Position numbers and translations under genes: made by a program. This document shows, piece by piece, positions 44,796 through 51,744 of a stretch of 64,000 bases of DNA. The notes under the pieces were generated by a model. It was not told where the DNA came from and did not search any database. It was given only the letters and a program-made list of their open reading frames with translations. The first letter of the stretch is position 1, and each line of letters starts with the position of its first letter. Source of the DNA: CAVYXZ01 sp965223835 (lineage in GTDB: Bacteria > Chloroflexota > Anaerolineae > Aggregatilineales > Phototrophicaceae); contig CBDCXQ010000001.1 in the NCBI GenBank assembly GCA_965223835.1, positions 1,612,001 through 1,676,000 on the forward strand. Direction: 5' to 3'.

Positions 44796-45275
44796 CTAAT
44801 CCCGAAGCGCCTGGCGGGTACGGAAATGGCGATACGTGAATAACAGGCGCAGCGGGAGGCCATCGAAGATCAGGCGGGTTAGCCAGCCCCGCCCGCCGGC
44901 TTTGTGCGCCAGTGTGACATGATCGACCAGTTCAACGCCAGCGTCAACTTCGCGGAAAATATGCTGGTGTTCCCAGGCGGCCATCGGACCCATTAACATG
45001 CGATCAATAAATGAGGTAGGCGTGGGTCCAGGCTCGTGACGCGCCAGCCAGCGCACTGGCAGCGGCCCAAACCACAGCCGGAATTCCAACTCACCAGCGG
45101 TCAGTGAAGTGCGTTCATCGCGCAGCACCTGCATAAACATCAATGGTGGTGGCGGAGTCAACCGTGCCAATGCCTGCGGGTCTTCGTGGAAGGCCAGCAT
45201 TTTGTCGAGCGTCGTCGGTATGATTGAGCGTTGCTCGAAGATTTTTGTTGGTGTTTTTTCTTGTACCTGGAGCAT
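44796..45275 (-). CDS. SRPBCC-family protein (START-like fold)
   Basis: A 159-residue protein from ATG 45275, with GGGGA 8 nt upstream; a start at 45302 would add nine residues. The pattern matches SRPBCC/cyclase-dehydrase-like proteins: KIFEQRSIIPTTLDKMLAFH, LEFRLWFGPLPVRWLARHE, then MAAWEHQHIFREVDAGVELV and VTLAHKAGGRGWLTRLI. These proteins hold hydrophobic ligands in a helix-grip pocket. It is the first gene of SRPBCC-CrtI-like-phr-hydrolase-TspO. The short repeats at 45284-45317 lie directly upstream. Confidence 0.78.
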   Translation of the reverse strand: MLQVQEKTPTKIFEQRSIIPTTLDKMLAFHEDPQALARLTPPPPLMFMQVLRDERTSLTAGELEFRLWFGPLPVRWLARHEPGPTPTSFIDRMLMGPMAAWEHQHIFREVDAGVELVDHVTLAHKAGGRGWLTRLIFDGLPLRLLFTYRHFRTRQALRD

Positions 45276-45283
45276 GGTAATTG

Positions 45284-45317
45284 TCCCCACTATATTCCCC
45301 ACTGTAAACGTAGTGGG
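45284..45317. repeat. Short direct and inverted repeats upstream of the light-stress operon
   Basis: TCCCCACT occurs at 45284-45291 and again at 45296-45303, with the inverse AGTGGG at 45312-45317 forming a 6-bp dyad with the second copy. On the minus strand a -10-like TATAGT falls between the two direct copies. The first copy also supplies the GGGGA ribosome-binding site of the SRPBCC gene, so part of the repetition may be translational. An operator role is inferred from position. Confidence 0.4.
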
Positions 45318-45344
45318 TTTGCATTAATGCGAGTTTAGCCAGAC

Positions 45345-46268
45345 TTACGGGCTTGATGAGCGCTGAAGGGCGTAGGCCGCTGCCCCAATCAAACAAACAT
45401 CATCACCCAGTTGGGCCATTTGGAGCAAGTTGTCATGATAAAAGGCGGGGGCAACTACATATTGTTGCATCACTTGTCGGGCGGGCTTCAGGATGTGTTC
45501 GCCCAATTGCATAACGCTGCCGCCCAGAACGATCACTTCCGGGTTCAACATGTGCGCGACGTTGACCAGCCCCAGGCCGAGCCACCAACCGGCTTCGGCA
45601 ATGACCGCCATTGCCAGCACGTCACCAGCACTCGCGGCTTCGCCAACTGCTTTACCAGTGATTTCCGATAACTCACGTAGAACAGAAGGTTCGGCTTTCT
45701 CTGCAAGATGTAGGGCAGCCAGCCGGGCAATGCCTGGCCCAGAGGCAAAATCTTGCAAGCTATAGACCGCACCATCTGGTCCCCGATATTTAGTATGTCC
45801 CGGTTCGATTGCCAGGCCGTTTTTGCCAGTAAACAATTCACCGGCGATGATTACCCCGCCACCAATCCCGGTACTGATGGTCATGTATACCGCCGGGTCG
45901 GCTCCCTGTGCCGCCCCCTTACTGTACTCAGCGAATGCACCCAGATTGGCGTCATTCTCCATATAAACGGGAGCACCGCCGAATGCATCGCTGATGATCT
46001 GGGCTAGCGGGACGTTATGCCAGGTTGGAAGCACTGCCGCATGACTGATGTGGCCGGTGTAGGCGGTTGGGCAAGGCGCAGAGATGCCAATGGCAGTGAC
46101 AGGGTGATCTACCACAGTATCTGTCAATTTGAGAATGCGATCAATTATCGCCGCCTGAGATTCGTAAGCCAATGTTGGCGTTTCCGCGCGTGTGAGCAGC
46201 TCCATATTTGTATTGAAGCACCCCACTCGCAGGCGCGTGCCACCCAAGTCGATTGCGATGATCGTCAT
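45345..46268 (-). CDS. ROK-family sugar kinase without the zinc motif
   Basis: A 307-residue ROK kinase. The phosphate loop IIAIDLGGTRLRVG is N-terminal, the catalytic Asp lies in YMENDANLGAFAEYSKG, and MTISTGIGGGVIIAGELFTG and EPGHTKYRGPDGAVYSLQ follow. The usual CxCGxxGCxE zinc-binding motif after the GH is missing: no cysteine occurs there. There is no N-terminal HTH, so it is a kinase (glucokinase-like) rather than a ROK repressor. AAAGGTG precedes ATG 46268. It is leftward and ends 69 bp before the SRPBCC start. Confidence 0.88.
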   Translation of the reverse strand: MTIIAIDLGGTRLRVGCFNTNMELLTRAETPTLAYESQAAIIDRILKLTDTVVDHPVTAIGISAPCPTAYTGHISHAAVLPTWHNVPLAQIISDAFGGAPVYMENDANLGAFAEYSKGAAQGADPAVYMTISTGIGGGVIIAGELFTGKNGLAIEPGHTKYRGPDGAVYSLQDFASGPGIARLAALHLAEKAEPSVLRELSEITGKAVGEAASAGDVLAMAVIAEAGWWLGLGLVNVAHMLNPEVIVLGGSVMQLGEHILKPARQVMQQYVVAPAFYHDNLLQMAQLGDDVCLIGAAAYALQRSSSP

Positions 46269-46544
46269 TTGCAGACACCTTTACATGAGAAAAAAACGTT
46301 CTTCGTTATTATTCTAGTGCGTTTCCAGCGCATAGCAGAATCAAACGTGGACCGCTTGTGCTGGAGCCAGCCAGATCATATTGGCTACGTCTGCAGGTGG
46401 TCAAAACACATCTTACGTCGTCGCCAACAAATGGGTCGAATGAATGAGCCAGCCCCATTGTCCAATTGATGCAGGTAATTTTGCAACCTTTCCCAAACCG
46501 CCGCGTAATAGGGGGTAGGAAATCAAGTTGACAGGGGAATCAAA

Positions 46545-47183
46545 ATGGGTCATTCATCAGGTGGTCGGCAAGCCACCGCGCTCGGATTAATTGGCTTAGG
46601 GGTTCTGTTCCTGGTGGTACAGAATTTCGGTTTCAGTTTTATGGGGTTGTTGTGGCCGCTGTTCGTGCTTGCGCCCGGTCTCGTATTTCTATTTGCAGCC
46701 ATCAGGGGGGACCGCGACAAAGCTGGTCTCATTATTCCCGGCGCGATGGTTACAGGTACGGGTGCGATCCTCTTTTATCAAAATCTGACCAATCATTGGG
46801 CAAGCTGGGCCTATATCTGGGCACTGTACCCGGTATTTTTCGGGTTAGCGATGGTCTTTATGGGACGGCGAACCGGAAGCAGCGAACAGACCAGTGTTGG
46901 CGATAACTTTGTCAAATTTGGTTTGCTCGGGTTTGTCGGACTGTGGGCCGTCTTTGAACTCTTTATCTTTGGTGGCAACAGTGCGGTTGTGACGACTGTC
47001 ATGCCACTGGTGCTCATCGGCGCCGGCATCTTCATCTTGATGCGCGGTGGCGATCAAGCGAGAATCAAATTCGGTGGTCGTAAGTCCAAAAACAATAACG
47101 GTTATCATCGTGCCGAGCGTGATGATCTGCAAGCGAAGATTGATGCGGCGCTTGCCGAGGACGATGACGAAGTTATCATCTAG
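46545..47183 (+). CDS. Polytopic membrane protein with LiaI/LiaF-like transmembrane region
   Basis: A 212-residue protein with about six short membrane segments arranged in pairs (ALGLIGLGVLFLVVQNFGF, LLWPLFVLAPGLVFLFAAI, and the repeat FVGLWAVFELFIF then VMPLVLIGAGIFILMRGG). The W-P...L..G..L pattern is that of the LiaI-LiaF-like/DUF5668 transmembrane region. It ends in a charged tail (KSKNNNGYHRAERDD, AALAEDDDEVII). LiaF is a cell-envelope stress sensor in Firmicutes, but no two-component genes are here. The 276-bp gap upstream (46269-46544) shows nothing else. Confidence 0.7.
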   Translation: MGHSSGGRQATALGLIGLGVLFLVVQNFGFSFMGLLWPLFVLAPGLVFLFAAIRGDRDKAGLIIPGAMVTGTGAILFYQNLTNHWASWAYIWALYPVFFGLAMVFMGRRTGSSEQTSVGDNFVKFGLLGFVGLWAVFELFIFGGNSAVVTTVMPLVLIGAGIFILMRGGDQARIKFGGRKSKNNNGYHRAERDDLQAKIDAALAEDDDEVII

Positions 47184-47213
47184 TATGAGCGTCAATAGTC
47201 ATACGAGGGATAC

Positions 47214-47233
47214 GGCCTGCCAGGGCGCAGGCC
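47214..47233 (+). terminator. GC-rich hairpin after the LiaF-like gene
   Basis: GGCCTGC / GCAGGCC form a 7-bp stem with a 6-nt loop 30 bp after the stop. The following bases (ATTTGTGTGTG) are not a real T-run, so termination would be weak. The rest of the gap to 47443 holds only a small GTAACC-N11-GGTTAC repeat (47380-47402). Confidence 0.35.
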
Positions 47234-47443
47234 ATTTGTGTGTGTGGCGTTGAACCAATGCGTGATCGCTTGGTCGGCATGCGACAGATCATTATGATCG
47301 CTGTTATCGTGCCATTCATATATTGTCGAGCAAAAACACCTAATTATTGGGCTTATGAGGTACAAATTGGCGAAATGCTGTAACCTAATAAGCAAGGGTT
47401 ACGTACATAGCCCTAGTGTTTAGTTTATCCAGAAAGGTCTCAC

Positions 47444-48601
47444 GTGAAGAAGGTTTCGTTTATGGTATCTATATTCATGATCTTGTTGCTGGTGCTGGGT
47501 GGTGCAACTGCTGCTCAGGATATGATGGATTTCGCCTATTGCGGTGATTTGCCAGAAGCGGATTGTGACCTGCTGAAAGCAGCGCAGGAAGCATCGAGTA
47601 CGCTGACTTCCGGCACCACACAAATGGAAATGAATCTATCGGTCAGCAATATACCCGATGCGCCATTTGATGAATTGGCGTTCACTTTGGCGGGTGATGG
47701 CACTTTCGCGATTGACCCGGACCTGATGGAAACAATGACGGCATTGCAAGCAAATCCCGCCCAATTCGCTGACCCGATGGCGAGTATGGAAATGATGGGC
47801 GATCTTCTTGGCGGTTTTGCGGGTGATCTGAATCTGACGCTGACTATTCCGCCCGCACTGGCTGCGATGGCTTCGGGTGCGACCGACCAGTCAATCCCGG
47901 AAGAACTGTCCGTTAGCTTGCGTTTGGTTGACGGTTTTGGCTATGTGAACCTGGACAGTGTGGCCGCGGCCCTACCACCCGATGCCGGGATTCCGGCTGG
48001 CTGGTTGGGGATTGACCTGGTGGCGGCGATGGATCTGGTGATGGGGCAGATGGGTGCGCTCGGTGACATGGATATGATGGACACCGAGGCGATGGAAAGC
48101 TATATGAGTGCTTTCCAGGATCCGGATGTATTTGCTGAATTCCTGGCGGTCGAGCGACTGGACGATGTTGATGTGATGGGGCAAGCTGCTGCCGTTTTCA
48201 GGATGACATTCGACTATGGCGCTTTCTTCCGCAGTGAGTTGTTCACGTCCATGATGCAAGCTCAGATGGATATGATGGCATCAATGGGTGGTGGCGACAT
48301 CAGCAGTGAAGAAATGGATGAAGTCATGGCGATGCTGGCCCCGATGTTTGATAACATCAACCTCGTCATTTTGGAGACAATTGGCCTGGATGACAACTAC
48401 GTTCACATTGTTGATGTTAACCTCGACTGGGACATGGCCGATTTCATGATGGCGATTGACCCTGAGGCTGAAGGTCCGGCACCGGTCATTGCGTTTGATA
48501 TGTCCGTGCAAAACGGCAACTTCAATGACGCCCTCACGATCACCGCGCCGGAAGACGCGACGATCTTCCCGATTGAGGCGATGCTGTCCTCAGACATGTG
48601 A
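47444..48601 (+). CDS. Secreted Met- and Asp-rich protein of unknown function
   Basis: A 385-residue protein starting at GTG 47444 with AAAGG 7 nt upstream. A signal peptide is clear (KKVSFMVSIFMILLLVLGGATAAQ), with no lipobox. The mature protein has about 40 methionines, many as DMM/MDMM clusters, and very few basic residues (about three Lys and four Arg), so it is strongly acidic. Two cysteines near the mature N-terminus (AYCGDLPEADC) could pair. The alternating strands (TTQMEMNLSVSNIP, ELAFTLAGDGTFAIDP) suggest a LolA/LppX-like lipid-carrier beta fold; that is a guess from pattern. It has its own terminator. Confidence 0.7.
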   Translation: MKKVSFMVSIFMILLLVLGGATAAQDMMDFAYCGDLPEADCDLLKAAQEASSTLTSGTTQMEMNLSVSNIPDAPFDELAFTLAGDGTFAIDPDLMETMTALQANPAQFADPMASMEMMGDLLGGFAGDLNLTLTIPPALAAMASGATDQSIPEELSVSLRLVDGFGYVNLDSVAAALPPDAGIPAGWLGIDLVAAMDLVMGQMGALGDMDMMDTEAMESYMSAFQDPDVFAEFLAVERLDDVDVMGQAAAVFRMTFDYGAFFRSELFTSMMQAQMDMMASMGGGDISSEEMDEVMAMLAPMFDNINLVILETIGLDDNYVHIVDVNLDWDMADFMMAIDPEAEGPAPVIAFDMSVQNGNFNDALTITAPEDATIFPIEAMLSSDM

Positions 48602-48626
48602 GTCGGCTCTCGTTTCAAGTACCACC

Positions 48627-48653
48627 ACACCCGTCACTGTGCGGGTGTTTTTG
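48627..48653 (+). terminator. Rho-independent terminator after the Met/Asp-rich gene
   Basis: ACACCCG / CGGGTGT stem (7 bp) with an 8-nt loop, running directly into TTTTT, 25 bp after the stop codon. Confidence 0.88.
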
Positions 48654-48728
48654 TTCGTTGTCCAGCGACCTGATTCCGGTTATCATTCGTAGGCATCAGA
48701 ATATGTCGGGCAGGGAATTGATCTAATC

Positions 48729-49991
48729 ATGCTATATGCACAGGCAGCAGCGCAAAACGGTACTTTGCTTTCAGAGGCGACGGTTCGCGATACAATCAAC
48801 CAGGGCTTAAGCGGTCGTTTCACCGGGGCGCGGGTGCTGGCGCTGATTCCCGATCATACGCGCACCATTCCGCTGGGGCAGTTATTCCCAGTGGTCGTTG
48901 ATGCCCTGCAGGATGTTGAGCAACTTGACTTTATGGTTGCGCTTGGCACCCATCCAGCCCTCAGTGAGGAATCGCGCTGCGAATTAGTAGGTATTACGCT
49001 GGCTGAACGCCGCGAGAAATACGCGCATATCGGCATTTTGAATCATGAATGGGATAATCCAGCGGCATTGACCGAAATTGGAGTCATCGAAAGCGACCAA
49101 CTACGTGAGATTGCTGGCCCGGCATGGCACCCGTCGCTCAGCGGCGATGTCGCCGTTCAGGTCAACAAAGCTATTCTGGATTATGATCATATCCTCATTA
49201 TTGGTCCCAGTTTTCCTCATGAGGTCGTTGGGATTTCCGGCGGTGCGAAATATATCTTCCCCGGCATCTGCGGCCCGGCGATGATTAATAAGTTTCATTG
49301 GCTGGGTGCTTTGATAACCACCATGAAAATCATCGGGTTCAAAGAAACCCCGGTGCGTGACGTCATTCATGCCGCCGCCCAATTCGTGCCAACCCCGATC
49401 ACATTGATGGGCTTGACCGTCGTCGGGGATGGATTGGCAGGTGTCTTTATTGGGGAACACGAAGAGGCGTGGAGTGCGGCGGCGGACCTTTCACAGCAAC
49501 ATCATATTTGCTGGATTGACACGCCATTTGATCGCGTGCTATCGTGGTGCCCGCCGATGTACGATGAGTTGTGGACCGGCGGCAAGGCTATGTATAAGCT
49601 GGAGCCGGCGGTGGCTGATGGTGGCGAACTCATCATTTATGCCCCTCATCTGGATACGGTGAGTATTACGCACGGTAATTATATCTATGACCTGGGCTAC
49701 CATGTCCTGCCTTACTTCCTGGACCAGTGGGACCAATTTAAGAATTATCCGACCAGTGTGATCGCCCATAGCACGCATGTCAAAGGGCTTGGGTCCTTCG
49801 TCAATGGCATCGAGGAGCCGCGTATTCAAGTGACACTGGCATCACAGATTTCCGAAGCCGATTGTAAAACGCTCAATCTCGGTTATTTGAATCCGGCTGA
49901 TGTCCAGATTGATGCGTGGCGTGACCGTGAAGAAGATGGCCTATTATTAGTCCCGAAAGCTGGTGAAACCCTCTACCGAGTCCAAGTGTAA
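48729..49991 (+). CDS. Lactate racemase (LarA/DUF2088)-family protein
   Basis: A 420-residue LarA-type protein. N-terminal LIPDHTRTIPLGQLFPV matches the family Asp-x-Thr-Arg motif. MVALGTHPALSEE, FPHEVVGISGGAKYIFPGI and INKFHW carry the His, His/Lys and His residues that in Lactobacillus LarA contact or anchor the nickel-pincer (NPN) cofactor, the Lys being the covalent anchor. NPN synthesis needs LarB, LarC and LarE, none of which is in the window. Homologues include racemases and epimerases of various 2-hydroxy acids. It is followed 4 bp later by the Lon-N-domain gene. Confidence 0.85.
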   Translation: MLYAQAAAQNGTLLSEATVRDTINQGLSGRFTGARVLALIPDHTRTIPLGQLFPVVVDALQDVEQLDFMVALGTHPALSEESRCELVGITLAERREKYAHIGILNHEWDNPAALTEIGVIESDQLREIAGPAWHPSLSGDVAVQVNKAILDYDHILIIGPSFPHEVVGISGGAKYIFPGICGPAMINKFHWLGALITTMKIIGFKETPVRDVIHAAAQFVPTPITLMGLTVVGDGLAGVFIGEHEEAWSAAADLSQQHHICWIDTPFDRVLSWCPPMYDELWTGGKAMYKLEPAVADGGELIIYAPHLDTVSITHGNYIYDLGYHVLPYFLDQWDQFKNYPTSVIAHSTHVKGLGSFVNGIEEPRIQVTLASQISEADCKTLNLGYLNPADVQIDAWRDREEDGLLLVPKAGETLYRVQV

Positions 49992-49995
49992 GTGA

Positions 49996-50673
49996 GTGTT
50001 TTCCTTGACTGAATTACCATTGTTTCCGTTGAATACCGTCCTGTTTCCCGGTACGACCATCAATTTACATATTTTTGAAGCCCGCTATAAACAAATGATG
50101 AACCTGTGTCTGGAAACCGAGCAACCGTTTGGGGTTGTGTTAATCGCGGAGGGTCAAGAAGCCTATGGTTCGGCCCGCCCCCATATGATTGGCTGTACAG
50201 CGCATATCACTCAGGTGCATCGGTTGGATCAGGGACGGTTGGAGATTCGCGCATTGGGGCGTGATCGGTTCGAAATTCAAGCGTTAAATCAAGACCGTCC
50301 CTATCTGGTGGGCGATGTGACGATGCGCCCCCTGGCCGAGGATGATCCGCAACTTTTGCTGATACTGGCGCAGCGCTTGCAGCCCTGGGTTGCGAAGTAT
50401 CTAAAATTGCTGGCGCGGATTGAAAACACGCAACTTGGTGATTACGAACTCCCCGATGATCCGATTCATTTCGGTTATCTGGCCGCAAAAATATTGCAAC
50501 ATGCCCCCATGCTGCAAAAGCAAGCGCTGTTGTCTTCTAACGAACCCAGCTTGATGCTGGCGCAGGTCCGGCGTTTATATCGGTTTGAGGTCGAACTGCT
50601 GGAGATGATGATTAATCGCGCCCAAAACAATGATGATCGGGACCCGTATTTATCGATTTTTTCGCTAAACTAA
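49996..50673 (+). CDS. Lon N-terminal (LON substrate-binding) domain protein
   Basis: A 225-residue protein corresponding to the Lon substrate-binding domain alone: LPLFPLNTVLFPGTTINLHIFEARYKQM, then a beta-barrel region (GCTAHITQVHRL, RLEIRALGRDRFEI) and a helical C-terminus. It lacks ATPase and protease parts. Stand-alone LON-domain proteins are widespread and poorly understood. The start GTG 49996 has only a weak ribosome-binding site; translation may be coupled to the LarA-like gene whose stop is 4 bp away. Confidence 0.85.
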   Translation: MFSLTELPLFPLNTVLFPGTTINLHIFEARYKQMMNLCLETEQPFGVVLIAEGQEAYGSARPHMIGCTAHITQVHRLDQGRLEIRALGRDRFEIQALNQDRPYLVGDVTMRPLAEDDPQLLLILAQRLQPWVAKYLKLLARIENTQLGDYELPDDPIHFGYLAAKILQHAPMLQKQALLSSNEPSLMLAQVRRLYRFEVELLEMMINRAQNNDDRDPYLSIFSLN

Positions 50674-50737
50674 GATCAGCCAGTACAACTTAGAGGATGC
50701 CCAGGTCTCCTTCATTGTCAGCGAGGAGGAACACAAG

Positions 50738-51709
50738 ATGAAACGTATTGCTGTCCTGACCAGCGGTGGTGACGCACCGGGCATGAATGCAGCAATTCGA
50801 GCTGTAACCCGCACTGGTCTTAACCTTGGCTGGGAGATTTTTGGTGTCCGTCAGGGATATGCTGGTTGCATTATCGGCGATTTAATCCCATTGGGACCCC
50901 GTGATGTCGGCGGTATTATTCAAAAAGGCGGCACAATTCTTGGAAGTGCCCGCTGCCCCGAATTTGAGACCGTAGGCGGTCGCCAGGCTGCTCTCAGTAT
51001 GTTTGGGCAACATGGCATTGATGCTCTGGTCGTCATCGGGGGCAATGGCTCCCAGACCGGGAATTATGCCTTACACCAGATGGGCTTTCCTGTGGTTGGC
51101 ATTGCATCCACCATTGATAACGATCTCATGGGTTCTGAGATTACCATCGGCGTCGATACCGCGCTCAATATCGCATTGGAAGCCATTGATCGCTTGAAAG
51201 TCACTGCTGCATCGCACAAACGAGCATTTTTGATTGAGGTCATGGGCCGCAACTGTGGTTATCTGGCATTGATGGCCGGGATCGCTGGTGGCGCTGAAGC
51301 CATTGTAATTCCTGAATATGAAATGCCGCCCGACAAAGTTGCCGATGATATTCAAGCGGCTTATGAGCGTGGCAAAGCGCATGGCATCGTTGTCGTTGCC
51401 GAAGGCGCCCGCTACAATGCTGATAAGCTGCTGGAATACTTTCAGGAGCATGAAGAGCAACTGGGTTTTGAATTGCGGGTGACCAAATTGGGGCATGTGC
51501 AGCGCGGCGGTGCACCGCTGGCTTTTGATCGCACGCTAGCGACGCGCTTTGGTGCGGCTGCGGTTGATGCGCTGGCGCGGGGCGAGTATGGAATGCTGGT
51601 GGGTTTGAATGAAGGCGAGATTACGACCACGCCCCTCGCCAAAATTGTAGGGAAAACCAAGTCGGTCAACCCGGAATTGGTTGAACTGGCGAATATTCTC
51701 GCAAAGTAG
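50738..51709 (+). CDS. pfkA: 6-phosphofructokinase
   Basis: A 323-residue ATP-type PFK that phosphorylates fructose-6-phosphate in glycolysis. Landmarks are the N-terminal VLTSGGDAPGMNAAIRA, the catalytic STIDNDLMGSEITIGVDTAL and VMGRNCGYLALMAG. The Mg-ATP loop reads GGNGSQTG where E. coli PfkA has GGDGSYMG: Asp103 is replaced by Asn, while the Gly typical of ATP rather than PPi use is kept. GAGGAGGA before ATG 50738 is one of the strongest ribosome-binding sites in the window. It is convergent with the UMF1 transporter. Confidence 0.94.
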   Translation: MKRIAVLTSGGDAPGMNAAIRAVTRTGLNLGWEIFGVRQGYAGCIIGDLIPLGPRDVGGIIQKGGTILGSARCPEFETVGGRQAALSMFGQHGIDALVVIGGNGSQTGNYALHQMGFPVVGIASTIDNDLMGSEITIGVDTALNIALEAIDRLKVTAASHKRAFLIEVMGRNCGYLALMAGIAGGAEAIVIPEYEMPPDKVADDIQAAYERGKAHGIVVVAEGARYNADKLLEYFQEHEEQLGFELRVTKLGHVQRGGAPLAFDRTLATRFGAAAVDALARGEYGMLVGLNEGEITTTPLAKIVGKTKSVNPELVELANILAK

Positions 51710-51744
51710 CGGTTTATTATCTATTGGGCGGTTACGTTGTCGCC

